Part shown: one piece after another, positions 43,963 to 55,009 of the stretch
How the letters are laid out: each line of letters starts with the position of its first letter
How positions within the stretch are numbered: the stretch's first letter is position 1
Source of the DNA: Myoxocephalus aenaeus
Taxonomy: Eukaryota > Chordata > Actinopteri > Perciformes > Cottidae
Direction of reading: 5' to 3'
Length of the DNA: 64,000 bases
Assembly: GCA_038501785.1 (NCBI GenBank)
Contig: JBAMJR010000189.1
Coordinates: forward strand, 2,255,501 to 2,319,500
Program-made: the position numbers and the translations under genes
Notes under the pieces: generated by a model
What the model saw: the letters and a program-made list of their open reading frames with translations, nothing else
Told to the model about the DNA's origin: nothing
Databases searched by the model: none

Positions 43963-43975
43963 GCGTGTGTGTGTT
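43787..43975. repeat. (TGAG)n then (TG)n compound microsatellite
   Basis: About 20 TGAG units (43787-43868) run directly into about 50 TG units with TGCG variants at the end. Confidence 0.95.
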
Positions 43976-44311
43976 TTCCCCTCAAACATCCAGGAACAGA
44001 CTCAGCATTTCCTTTCCTCCAGTCAGTTCCTCTGTCAGCTCATTGCAGTGAGCAGCAGCGGCTGGAGCGTTTAGAACAGCAGCTAAAGACAATCACAGGG
44101 ACAATCACGAGCTACACGATGGCTCAGCATCATAAAATACTTACACACTTTATTACACTTTTACTCCACACAGTTGTCAGATGACTACGTGGTGTAAAGT
44201 CTTTAGTATCCCTCAAAGTAGGATCCCTGCTTTACTTGTTAGACACAAAGCAATAAGGTGAACTTCCAATGACTTTACAAATGGATCATTTACTTAAAAC
44301 CTGATAAGCCC

Positions 44312-44337
44312 TAGGGTCCCCTAATTAGGGGACCCTA
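44312..44337. repeat. Perfect 26-bp palindrome
   Basis: tagggtcccctaa followed immediately by its exact complement ttaggggaccctа with no loop. Intergenic. Confidence 0.93.
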
Positions 44338-44459
44338 TGTGTTCTACAGCTCATATGACCTTGATATGAATACCAGACCCTATTGTCCTTGATCTCTAAC
44401 ACATCCGCAAGTCCTTGCCTTTAAAAAAAAAAAGCCACCGGCGGAGTGTAGCTTAAGAT

Positions 44460-45823
44460 ACTGGATGTATACGACAACGCTCACTACGCGAACCACCGTG
44501 CTGGACCACGTGGTTGCGCATAGGCTTCCTCGAGCCTCCAAAGCACGGTGGAACTTCCAGAGTCGCGCTGTAAACACTGTGTACGAGCACAAGGATGACC
44601 TCCTAAAGTGTTTCCAGACCATCAGAGACTCTGGGAACTGTCAGAGAGGCAGGGGGCTTTGTGAGGATGCTTGAAGACAATACTTTCTGTTTTTTTCTGG
44701 CATTGTTCCACAAGATCATGCTATTCAACCAGCTGCAGAAGAGGAACATCGACCCTGTCTTCATTAAAGGACTTGTCCAGAGGTTCACAGACAGCATTAA
44801 AACAATCTGGTAAATAACTATATTTACTACTAGCTGATAAAGCTTTTGTTGTTAGAAAGATGAGTTGTTCACGTCAAACAATCTGTAAAAGCCTAAATGG
44901 GCCTAGTCATCAAAGTGAATGATTATGATAGAAAACATCACAATATTTGTTTAAATATTTTAAAAGGAAAAAATATCAGATTTCTATAAAAATGCAGGTA
45001 GTTATTAAACACAATTTGTAATAACATGCTTATTCAAGTGTCCACCAAGTACATTTCTAGAAGAGGCCTAGTTGTTTTTGAAGATGGCAAGTTAAACTCT
45101 ATTTTTTGGACCAGGGCCTCCATTTCCTCTCTGTGTGGGGACAGTGGATCTGACCAGCAGCAGCAGCCCAAAAAGCACAGGATGCTGGGACCAGCAGAGG
45201 CATACATTGTGATGTAGTTGTCAATATAAATACTTTCTACACTCACACGCACACATACTATGTGGGTGTGTATGCACAGCACATGCTAATTACAGAAGTA
45301 ATCAAATATTCTATAACATAGTCGACTGTTTTCTGAAAAGGGGAGGACAAGCTGGTAACTGACCGTCTGATACATTTTGATGATGTAGTTATAATTTCCC
45401 ATCATCTAAAGTTATTTGTAAGATTTTACATACTTTGTATTTTTTGAAATACTTGACTTGGACATAAGGATGTGTTCAATCAAAATCACTTTCATCAAAA
45501 TAGCTTTATTGCAAATTTATGTTGATTTATCTTTTACAGATATATGTGATTCCATCCTGATGCAAGACAAGGAGCAGTTGTTCTTCACCCAGCACCTCGT
45601 CAGCGCAACACTGTTGCATGGAGAGTTGTTCCCACAACACAGTGTGAAGTTCCCTGAGTCGGTGCGTGAAAAAACAGTGGAGGCATACCCCATGTTGAAC
45701 CAGGCCAAGCTCAAAACAGAACTGTCCCTCATCTATGAGTTCAAGGCTTGCAGTGGTGCAGTGCCTATGTACCAGTTTTTCATGGAGAATAACCTTCAAT
45801 ATATATATGATATTTTATTATAA
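44460..45823 (+). pseudogene. ZMYM1-like hAT transposase remnant
   Basis: Broken frames resemble the hAT-derived transposase of ZMYM1-like fish proteins: KARWNFQSRAVNTVYEHKDD then LLKCFQTIRDSG (44540-44640), LFNQLQKRNIDPVFIKG in a shifted frame (44718-44770), and DICDSILMQDKEQLFFTQHL, VSATLLHGELFPQHSVKFPE and KLKTELSLIYEFKACSGAVP (45538-45810). A 700-base non-coding stretch separates the two halves. Confidence 0.75.
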
Positions 45824-45904
45824 TATATTCATGATATTTATATTGTATATTTATGATTATATTATATGGTATTTATATACCATATTATACTGAATATTAT
45901 TATA

Positions 45905-45906
<2 letters not shown>

Positions 45907-45962
<56 letters not shown>
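45907..45962. repeat. (AT)n microsatellite
   Basis: About 28 AT units abutting the start of the BED-hAT copy. Confidence 0.95.
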
Positions 45963-45965
<3 letters not shown>

Positions 45966-46206
45966 TGCTGTCATATTAGCGCGTTATTAACAGCGTTAAC
46001 GCAAACCAATTTTAACGCATTTTAATTCTAATTTTTTTCTCACGAGCACCACGCCGGATGTAGCTCAACCGGAAGCAAAACAATAGGCACGCCGTTTGGG
46101 CTTGGAAGCTAGGCTAACGTTACGGTTTGAAATGAATGAATGGTGAGCGCGATACGGCAAAATGAATGATAAGACGCTAATGAATGGAAAGTTTACTTTC
46201 AAATAG

Positions 46207-46425
46207 TTGTCAGATGGTTCCCTTGACAAGACCAAAGTGGTATGTGCCATTTGTCATTGTGAACTGAGCTATCATCGTAGCCTATCCAGTCTGAAATACC
46301 ACTTGATGGCCAAGCACACAGCTGATGCTAACTCTGCGCCCCCTCGTCATAGCAGACAAGAATGGATGACTTCGGACAGAAACACATGGACACCACAACG
46401 AAGAACAAACTTATTGCAGCCATAG
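46207..46425 (+). pseudogene. BED-finger fragment in second hAT copy
   Basis: SDGSLDKTKVVCAICHCELS then YHLMAKH, the same finger as at 6535-6798. A TAG (46204-46206) replaces the lysine codon just upstream, so the start methionine of the other copy is out of reach. Confidence 0.85.
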
Positions 46426-46552
46426 CTAAATGGGTGGCTACTGCGTGTAGGCCTGTTAACATTGTGGAGGACGAGGGTCTAGCTGATATCATACGCATCG
46501 CATCCAACGACAGGACCTACGAATTGCCTTCGAGAGCCTGACTGCTATGTTC

Positions 46553-46578
46553 ACCTCTCTCTCTCTCTCTCTCTCTCT
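46553..46578. repeat. (TC)n microsatellite
   Basis: About 13 TC units within the truncated hAT copy. Confidence 0.9.
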
Positions 46579-47060
46579 TAAGCCCTTGTTTACCTGAAAT
46601 ATGCACTTTATCATTTTATTTTGTAAACCCTTGTTTACCTGATAACTGCAAACTTGTTGGTTTATTAGAAAGTGAGAAACAAACCAGTATTAATAGATCT
46701 GGAACTTTATTTATTATCAAACAAAGATGATGAACACGTGCAAACAGGAATGTTCACAACCATACAACCAAGAAGATATTGTATTAATGGAGTATAATTG
46801 AGCTATAAAACACAAGAAATAATGTACAATAAATAACACGCCATAAATGCAATACAACCGCACTGCTTTTACTTTGAAGGCGATTTACGTATGCGTGCGC
46901 GACCTTAGCGACCGGCTTGTTGCCAACAGACTGACGGGAAAGCACGTCTTGTTCTGCAGTTTCTGTCCTCAGCGAGCAGCGGGTACTGTCGCAAGCAGCT
47001 CCGCCTCACAGAGCATTAATCGCGCATGCGCAAAGCCGCCGCTGAGATACCTGACAGCCA

Positions 47061-48225
47061 GTGGCGGCCGGCCAATAGAGGGCCGCGGGGCCTGGCCCCA
47101 CCCACCTTGAGCCAGAAAAAAAAAAAAAAAAAAAAAAACCATTATTTATAATTTTAATTATAAAAAATTTATAAAAATATTAATAACTTATACTAATTGT
47201 CAATATTTATGTGTTTGAGCTATGGAATGTACCCAGTAATATTTGTAAAATAGGATATCTGCGCTAAATATCTGCTTTTCCTGCTCGTCCTCTCTGCTCT
47301 GAGCTGCTCATGCACTTCTCTGCTGGTCTCTAATGCTCGTGCACATGCCGGGGCCACGAAGCATTTGGCCCAAGAAAGTCGGGTCTAATACGCAGTTTAG
47401 CCAATCACTGATTAAAGATATAAATGATGGACATATCATTTATCCAATCCGCGCCCTAAAAAGGACTTCTGCGGGGCCAGGCCCCGGGTGCGCGTTCACA
47501 GCTAGTCTCTCGTTCTCGTCTCGCGTGTTCTCGTTCTCTTCGCTTGTATTCTCGTCTGCCCGTCTCTCTCAGCGCCATTTTAACGTCATGACAATGGAGC
47601 CCTAAGACTCAAGCCTAACTAGATCAAATATCTCCTCCAAGACTTGGACTGCATGCTGCTGTTGGTTATAAGGGATTACATTCTGGAGGAAGTAAAGAAC
47701 GCTGATTTGTATCGCCAAGTGGACGAGAAGAGTCAACTGATATTTCCAGCTGATGCTCATGCTAAGCTACATCGGCGCTAACGGTACATCACTATCCAGA
47801 ACGCCACGGACACCATAGGTCCAGCGCTTATGACGGGCTGCTGTAATGAGGGGAGCCACAGTGCAGCTTTATTCCTGACATTGCCCTCCGGAACTAAGCA
47901 GCGGCGACGGGGAGGGAGAGGCCAGGGCTACCGTTAGCTAGCGGGCCAACGTGCTACCGTTAGCTAGCGGACTAACGTGCTACCATTAGCTAGCGGACTA
48001 ATGTTAGCCCGCTAGCACTGCTACACAAAGAGAAAACGGTTGTTTAGTTACAGACGGAACAACATCATCCTAAATGTGGACATGCTATTCAACCAGCTGC
48101 AGAAGAGGAACATCGACCCTGCTTCATTAAAGGTATTAAACTATACTGTAACGGACTGAGTGACATGTCATGTTAACCTGTTATGTTTAAAGTGTTATTG
48201 TGTTTACAGGAAGAAGTTGTTCTAG
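47061..48225 (+). mobile_element. ZMYM1-like hAT element fragment with left terminus
   Basis: Starts cagtggcggccggcc (hAT-like end) followed by a poly-A (47117-47140). Later traces of the same transposase family appear (LRDYILEEVKNADLYRQVDE-like reading near 47670-47740). Segment 48079-48132 is almost identical to 44716-44770. Frames are broken. Confidence 0.6.
47928..48010. repeat. ~26-bp tandem repeat (gttagctagcgg)
   Basis: Three units of taccgttagctagcgg-actaacgtgc type, ending with a partial inverted copy (gttagcccgctagc). Confidence 0.85.
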
Positions 48226-48486
48226 ATAAGATTACTGTTTATTGTAATTACTGGGTTCAGGAGGTCAGTGAATGTCTCATGAGCTGTGTAGCTTGTAGCT
48301 TGTCTACCTATGAGCTACCTGTGATCGGCAGAGCGAGTGAGGTGGGTTGTTGTTGTTGTTGTTGTGGAGCCTGTGGAGAGGAGGCTATGACCGGGAGCAG
48401 AGTGACTCATTTTACGAAGTTTTGACTGTTGTTCTGGGCTAGGCTACGGCCCACAGTAGCCTGTTCTGTTGTTAGCGAATATATTG

Positions 48487-50084
48487 CAGTGGGTACGGAA
48501 AGTATTCAGACCCCTTTACATTTTTCACTCTTTGTTTCATTGCAGCCATTTGATAAAAGCAAAAAAGTTCATTTTATTTCTCATTAATGTATACTCAGCA
48601 CCCCATCTTGACAGAAAAAAACTGAAATGTAGAAATGTTTGCAAATTTATTAAAAAAGAAAAACTGAAATATCACATGGTCACAAGTATTCAGACCCTTT
48701 GCTGTGACACTCATATTTAACTCACATGCTGTCCATTTCTTCTGATCCTCCTTGAGATGGTTCTACTCCATCATTGGAGTCCAGCTTTGTTTAATTAAAC
48801 TGATTGGACTTGATTAGGAAAGGCACACACCTGTCTATAGAAGACCTTACAGCTCACAGTGCATGTCAGAGCAAATGAGAATCATGAGGTCGAAGGAACT
48901 GCCCAAGGAGCTCAGAGACAGAATTGTGGCAAGGCACAGATCTGGCCAAGGTTACAAACTAATTTCTGCGGCACTCAAGGTTCCTAAGAGCACAGTGGCC
49001 TCCATAATCCTTAAATGGAAGAAGTTTGGGACGACCAGAACTCTTCCTAGACCTGGCCGTCCAGCCAAACTGAGCGTTCGTGGGAGAAGAGCCTTGGTGA
49101 GAGGTAAAGAAGAACCCAAAGATCACTGTGGCTGAGCTCCAGAGATGCATTAGGGAGATGGGAGAACGTTCCACAAAGTCAACTATCACTGCAGCCCTCC
49201 ACCAGTCGGGGCTTTATGGCAGAGTGGCCCGACGGAAGCCTCTCCTCCGTGCAAGACATATGAAAGCCCGCATAGAGTTTGCCAAAAAACACATGAAGGA
49301 CTCCCAGACTATGAGAAATAAGATTCTCTGGTCTGATGAGACCAAGATTGAACTTTTTGGCGTTAATTCTAAGCGGTATGTGTGGAGAAAACCAGGCACT
49401 GCTCATCACCTGCCCAATACAATCCCAACAGTGAAACATGGTGGTGGCAGCATCATGCTATGGGGGTGTTTTTCAGCTGCAGGGACAGGACGACTGGTTG
49501 CAATTGAAGGAAAGATGAATGCGGCCAAGTACAGAGATATCCTGGAAGAAAACCTCTTCCAGAGTGCTCTGGACCTCAGACTGGGCCGAAGGTTCACCTT
49601 CCAACAAGACAATGACCCTAAGCACACAGCTAAAATAACAAAGGAGTGGCTTCGGAACAACTCTGTGACCATTCTTGACTGGCCCAGCCAGAGCCCTGAC
49701 CTAAACCCAATTGAGCATCTCTGGAGAGACCTGAAAATGGCTGTCCACCAACGTTCACCATCCAACCTGACGGCACTGGAGAGGATCTGCAAGGAAGAAT
49801 GGCAGAGGATCCCCAAATCCAGGTGTGAAAAACTTGTTTCATCATTCCCAAGAAAACTCATGGCTGTACTAGCTCAAAAGAGTGCTTCTACTCAATACTG
49901 AGCAAAAGGTCTGAATACTTATGTATTACAAACTTCTTTTTTAATACATTTGCAAAAATGTCTACATTTCTGTTTTTTTTTCTGTCCAGATGGGGTGCTG
50001 AGTGTACATTAATGAGAAATAAAATGAACTTTTTTGGTTTTAGCAAATGGCTGCAATGAAACAAAAAGTTTCCCGTACCCACTG
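48487..50084 (+). mobile_element. Tc1-like transposon with frameshifted transposase
   Basis: Long (~190 bp) imperfect terminal inverted repeats start CAGTGGGTACGG and end CCGTACCCACTG; the 3' end is flanked by TA. The body is about 1.6 kb, the full length for the family. The element ends about 360 bases upstream of the zinc-finger gene's ATG, in the same orientation. Confidence 0.93.
48863..49901 (+). pseudogene. Tc1-like transposase, one frameshift
   Basis: Paired helix-turn-helix N terminus (SKELPKELRDRIVARHRSGQ, then VPKSTVASIILKWKKFG) and GRPR-like GRPAKL. The frame shifts near 49102-49110 (looks like a two-base loss), then continues from 49128 to the stop at 49901. The DD34E catalytic residues are intact: ILWSDETKIELFG, QQDNDPKHTAK, PSQSPDLNPIEHLW. 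Apart from the shift the frame is open. Confidence 0.93.
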
Positions 50085-50442
50085 TATATAGTCACAGTTG
50101 AGTTCCTACTGTATACTTTAGAGGGCGCTACCGATGAGAACCGGTCTAACTCTGCCGAATCCAGCCATTACTGCGCTCCGTTGTGTATGTGTGTCAAGTA
50201 CACTGGCATCAAAAGTGCTACTTCCTTTAATGCCTTCAAAGTAAAGTTCTAATTGGCCACGCTACGTCCAGCCAGTTGTTTGACATAATACCGCTTTTAT
50301 TTTGAAGACAGGTTCCTCCCACATCCGGTGTTACTCTGACACACGTAACCACTGACTTTCAGCATCACCCAAACATTAGCTTGTAGAGTAGCTTTTAGCT
50401 AGCCGAACTCTTCGGGAAATAGAGCCCCAGCCGACCCGACCT

Positions 50443-51178
50443 ATGAGCCGCAAACGGAACCACAGTTTCGTCGAAACCGGCCTGTCCCCTGAGCTCCACG
50501 GCGCCTTCATGGAGCCCCCCCGGTCGGCGAGCCGTGCCGACGGCGATTTCCTGGAGCTGGAGCACGACGAGGAGCTGCTCTGCTCGGTCAGCGACATCAC
50601 CGAGCACCTCGGCAGAAACATCGCCGCGGTACTGGAGACAGCGCTGTCGGAGATCCGCAAAATGGTCAGCATCAGGATACGAGTGCTGAAGATGGAGCTG
50701 CGCGAGAAGACCGAGGAGATCGACGAGTTAAAGGCGAGACTGGACACGGTCCAGCGAGACGGCAGGGACCCTTTCCCCGGCGCCGCGAGCGCGGAGCTGT
50801 CTGCGGACGCCGCCTTCAAAAAACACGACAAGCACAGTAGTGTCGATCCGCGGAGAGCCAAGCCCGTCATGCCCGGCGTGAAGAAGGAGAACATCGACGC
50901 CATCTGCGACTATCTGATGAAGGACAAGAACTCGAGGGGCGGCGCGGACATGGACGGAGATCAGAGCAGCCAAGCCAGCGGCGACAGGGAGGCTCGCCCA
51001 GATCCGGACCCGCACTCCCTCCACCTGTGGCCTGACGGCGGCATGGCCGGCTCCGGGCCCGGGCACGGAGACTCCGAGTCCGCCACGGACGACCTCTTCA
51101 GCATGCTCCCCTCCGGCAGCAAGCGGATGTACGACTACGAGTGGATCGCACCGATGGAGTATTCTTCAGAGCTGAAGG
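50443..51178 (+). CDS. Zinc-finger gene exon 1: N-terminal helical domain
   Basis: ATG at 50443 (start MSRKRNHSFVETG). Residues about 45-105 are predicted helical with heptad-like leucines, isoleucines and charged residues. GC-rich coding sequence, unlike its flanks. Donor GTAAAC after 51178 (phase 1). Ends MYDYEWIAPMEYSSELK. Confidence 0.9.
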
Positions 51179-54100
51179 GTAAACAGTTGTTACTGCACTC
51201 TGAGAACATACAGTGTGTTTACACTCTGAGAACATACAGCTGCTAAAATAAGTATTGAACACGTCACCATTTTTCTCAGTAAATATATTTCTAAAGGTGC
51301 TAGATGTCTAACAACCCAAGTGATTCATACGTACAAAGACAACCAAACAAATAAGTGCAGAAATTAAGTTATGTCTAATAAAATGGAATGACACGGGAAA
51401 AGTATTGAATACGCTGACTGAAATGTATTTAATACTTGATACCAAAGCCTTTGTTGGTTCAAGACTCCTCCTGTATGGATAAACTAGTCTCATGCAATGC
51501 TCAGGTGTGATTTTTGGCCCATTCCTCCACACAAACAGTCTTCAAATCTTGAAGCTCCTGTGGAAACTCTGATCTTTAGCGCTTTCCATAGATGTTTTAT
51601 TGGATTCCAGTCAGATGATTGGCTGGGCTATTCAAGCAGCTTTATTTTCTTCCTCTGAAACCAGTTGAGTTTCCTTGGTTGTATGTTTGGGATCATCGTC
51701 TTGCTGAGATGTCCACCCTCGTTTCATCTTCATCATCCTGATAGATGGCAGCAGATTTTTATCAAGAATGTCTCTGTACTTTTTTCCATTCATCCTTCCT
51801 TCAATGATATGAAGTTTGCCAGAGCCGTATGCTGAACAATCAGCCCCACCTCATGATCTTCCCATCTCCAAGCTTCAATGCTGGTCTGGTGTTTTTTGAG
51901 TGATGTGCAGTGCCCTTTGACCTCCAAACATGGTGTGTATTATGGCATCCAAAGAGTTCCATTGTGGTCTTATCCGACCACACTATATTCTTCCAGTATT
52001 CTACAGGCTTATCTAAATGCTGTGCAGCAAACTTTTAATGAGTTTCAACATGCTCTTTCTTCACCATGGTGGTGAGCGTGCATACAGGCTACAGCGGTTG
52101 ATGCATTACTTATTGTTTTCTTTGAAGCAATTGGACCTGCTAATTCCAGGTCTTTCTAAAGGTAGCCACAAGTGGTCCTTAGCTCTTGGACAACTCTTCT
52201 GATCATTATTTTCACTCCTGTCAGAAATCTTGCGAAGAGCACCTGGTCGTGGTCGGTATATGGTCAAATTAGGTTCTTTTCACTTCCGGAATATGGCCCC
52301 AACAATGCTCACTGGAACATTCAGAAGTTTAGAAATCCTTTTGTAACCAATATCATCAGTATGTCTGCAAAAATAAGTTTGAATCCAAGAGAAAGTTTAT
52401 GGAAAGAGCTAAAGATCAGAGTTCCCACGGAAGCTTCAAGATTTGAAGACTGTTTGTGTGGAAGGATGGGCTAAAGTCACACCTGAGCAATGCATGAGAC
52501 TAGTTTCTCATACAGGAGGCGTCTTGAAGCCTTCATTAACAACAAAGGCTTTTGAGAGAAGTATTAAATACATTTCAGTCAGTGCGTTCAATACTTTTCC
52601 CTGTGTCATTCCATTTTATTAGACATAACTTAATTTCTGAACTTATTTGTTTGGTTTTCTTTGTATGTATGGGTCACTTGGGTTGTTACAGACATCTGGT
52701 GAAAATGTCATGTCAATAGCTCCTTTTGGAAATATATTTACTGAGAAAAATGGTTTTACTTATTTTACCTGCTGTATAGTGTGTTTACACTGAGAACATA
52801 TAGTGTGTTTACTCCTATGGAAGACCAGGGCTGCCGGCAAAATGGATGAACAGTTAGGAATGATTTAAAAAAAAGTTGTTACTGTTGTTGGTCCCTTTCA
52901 CTGATATTTCTATTGATATAAGACGATTTGTGGACTATTATGCAAATCGCCGAGGAAGATTGTGTTTATTTAATCTTGTAAAAGGGCTCATTAAATGGGT
53001 GGAATATGGTCTCAAAAGTATAAAATGCAAATATCCAAGAAGAAGAGTATCTGATTCATGCAGTACACTTTTGATGTGACCATATTTTCCTCCCCAGTCA
53101 TGAAGGAGCCAGAGTGTGAGGACACCCCGACCGGCGAGACGGAGGAGGAGGAGGATGATGATGATGATGATGATGAGGGAGATGTGTCGCCGAGGAGGGA
53201 GATGGGTGGACTGGAGCAGGCCCAGGCCCCGCTGTCACACGTCCAGCCCTCTGAGTTCAGCATGGAGCCCCAGAGCTCTCCAGGGGAGGGAGGGAGTCCA
53301 CTGGAGGGCAACACAGACCGGCCTATGGCAGGTTGGTAAGAACGAGGGGGAGGAGGGGAATAACAAAAACAGATTGGAGGAATGTATTATAAACTTTGTC
53401 CGTCTGCCACTGGACCCCAAAGTCTCCCAGCCGCTCAGTAGTTTAACCACAGTTTCTTTTTTTGGGAGGGGGGGGTTGAAGCAAATCTTTGAGCGACTTT
53501 AAAAGCTTTTTTTTTTTATGTGAGTCCATTTACACTTTGAGCTGAAATCAAAAGAAACTCTTTGTGAGAGTTATTCTGTTCTTGATTTGAGAGAGGGCTC
53601 TTTGTTGAACGCCAGCTAAAAGGAAGACATTCTATCCTTGAAACCCCGTGGATTTAAAAGGTCGAGAAGACATTCAGAGAGGATGCTGAGTAAAGTTCTC
53701 CAACTACATACTGTAACTATGGAAACCAACTAAACGAAGCCACTAGGTGTTATTTGACATTTTAAGAAGAGTTAAATATATATAATAAATCTTCTCAAAT
53801 ACACCATGCTTTACTTATGCCTGTAATCATTTGGAGTTCCTCTTATATGTTGTTTGAATTATTATTATTATTAAATACATTTCTATAGATGCTGAATTGT
53901 GTGTCATTCTGACTGGATGTAGGAAACCAGAATCAACCTCAGACTTCACTCCAGAATAAAGCCCGGTGGACTGGACAAGACTTGTGTGATTTGTAGTTTT
54001 GCTTTTATTAGCCGATAAAATAGTGTTTGTTTGTGGTTTCAGGCCAGCAGTTCCCCGGGCACACCTACATCTGCTCTCTGTGCGGAACCTTCTGCCCCGA

Positions 54101-54761
54101 CTCCGTGTTCCTGGAGGAACACGTCAAGCTGATACACTCGGACTCCGCCGGCGCCCAGGCCCTGCAGGCCCTGCAGTCCACCTGCTCAGCCGCGCCCGCT
54201 GTGGAAGACGGCGGCCGTGAGTCCAGGAGGGGCGGCGGCGGCGGCGGCGAACAGGACGAGGACGCGGACGCGGGTGTCGGGGCCGGCGTGGGCCTCGGGC
54301 TGGGAGGGGCCACGGTGAAAAAGGAGATTAAAATCGAGGGTGGGTACGAGTGCGGCGACTGCGGCCGCCACTTCAACTACCTTGGCAACCTGCGGCAGCA
54401 CCAGCGCATCCACACCGGGGAGAAGCCCTTCATGTGTCCGGATTGCGGGGAGCGGTTCCGCCACGCGGCCCGCTTAAAAAGCCACAGGCTGGTGCACAGC
54501 GGGGCCCAGAGCCCCTTCCCCTGCCCCCAGTGCGGGAAAGGTTTCTCGGTGCTATCGGGACTCAAGAGACACCAGCGGGTGCACACCGGCGAGAGCCCGT
54601 ACGCCTGCCCGCAGTGCGGTAGGCGCTTCAAAGAGCTGGGGAACCTGTACACCCACCAGAGGATCCACAGCGGGGCCACGCCGTACTGCTGCCAGCAGTG
54701 CGGGCGCAGCTTCCGCCACCTGGGGACGTACAAGAGCCACCGCTGCACCCCGCCGCAGTAA
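50443..54761 (+). CDS. C2H2 zinc-finger protein, unnamed (3 exons)
   Basis: Exons 50443-51178, 53098-53331 and 54043-54761 join in phase to 1689 nt, 562 residues. Exon 1 carries a helical/coiled-coil segment typical of many fish zinc-finger proteins (ITEHLGRNIAAVLETALSEI, then RIRVLKMELREKTEEIDELK). Exon 2 is acidic. Exon 3 carries an isolated finger, a glycine/acidic linker and then five consecutive units with TGE[KS]P-type linkers. It is a likely nuclear DNA-binding regulator; targets are unknown. The linker ends VKKEIKIE and exon 1 has GVKKENI, which fit the SUMO consensus. The last unit lacks the normal second histidine spacing (ends SHRCTPPQ). A decayed Tc1 element fills intron 1 and a second Tc1 lies about 360 bases upstream of the ATG. 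I do not recognise an orthologue. Confidence 0.9.
51185..52815. repeat. ~26-bp tandem repeat interrupted by Tc1
   Basis: Units of gagaacatacagtgtgttta + cactct lie at 51201-51236 and again at 52775-52812 (with variation), either side of the transposon at 51237-52774. The element inserted at a TA inside a short tandem array. Confidence 0.8.
51237..52774 (-). mobile_element. Decayed Tc1-like transposon in zinc-finger intron 1
   Basis: Inverted termini CAGCTGCTAAAATAAGTA and its imperfect complement ending TTACCTGCTG, each followed by a shared cagtaaatatatttc block, and flanked by TA (51235-51236, 52775-52776). Minus-strand traces of a Tc1 transposase (a DDDPKHT-like block near 51700) are full of stops and shifts. 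A different Tc1 family from the element at 48487. Confidence 0.82.
53098..53331 (+). CDS. Zinc-finger gene exon 2: acidic linker
   Basis: Acceptor CTCCCCAG. Encodes VMKEPECEDTPTGE, then an uninterrupted acidic run of 4 Glu and 7 Asp made by GAG and GAT repeats (53142-53175), then a Pro/Ser-rich stretch. The donor is GTTGGT at 53332. An alternative GTAAG four bases later would put exon 3 out of frame. Confidence 0.87.
54043..54761 (+). CDS. Zinc-finger gene exon 3: C2H2 array
   Basis: Acceptor GTGGTTTCAG. Finger units: YICSLCGTFCPDSVFLEEHV.. (isolated), YECGDCGRHFNYLGNLRQHQ.., FMCPDCGERFRHAARLKSHR.., FPCPQCGKGFSVLSGLKRHQ.., YACPQCGRRFKELGNLYTHQ.., and a C-terminal YCCQQCGRSFRHLGTYKSHR.. whose second zinc-ligand histidine is missing. 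TAA stop after CTPPQ. Confidence 0.95.
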
Positions 54762-55009
54762 CCAGCCGCTTCACTTCTCTCCGATACCAAGAAACGTATG
54801 TCAACGACAGGACATGGTGGGCTCCGAGGCGTGGTCTTCACCGCAGGGCTCTCTGTTGACGGTTGGGGGGAGAACGGGGCTGTTATCCTGAGATGCTTTC
54901 GTGCTCTGTCACATTCATGGCATTTCACACCGGCATCAAGAAAGCTGCTTCGTGGAGCTTGAGTTCATTCTTCACCTCAGAAACAATGTCAACTCAAGGT
55001 CAAGGACTC

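Larger units (their letters stand above)
45963..46641 (+). mobile_element. Second copy of the BED-hAT (truncated, opposite orientation)
   Basis: Starts TAGTGCTGTC after the AT repeat and matches the minus strand of 5117-7026: terminal region, BED-finger segment, hinge, then one unit of the 45-bp minisatellite. The other inverted terminus is missing, so it is truncated. It lacks the 886-bp nested hAT found in the first copy. Confidence 0.88.

Noticed and set aside
53332..53340. Alternative GTAAG donor for zinc-finger exon 2
   Set aside because: A stronger-looking donor, but using it shifts exon 3 out of the finger frame; the GTTGGT donor keeps it.
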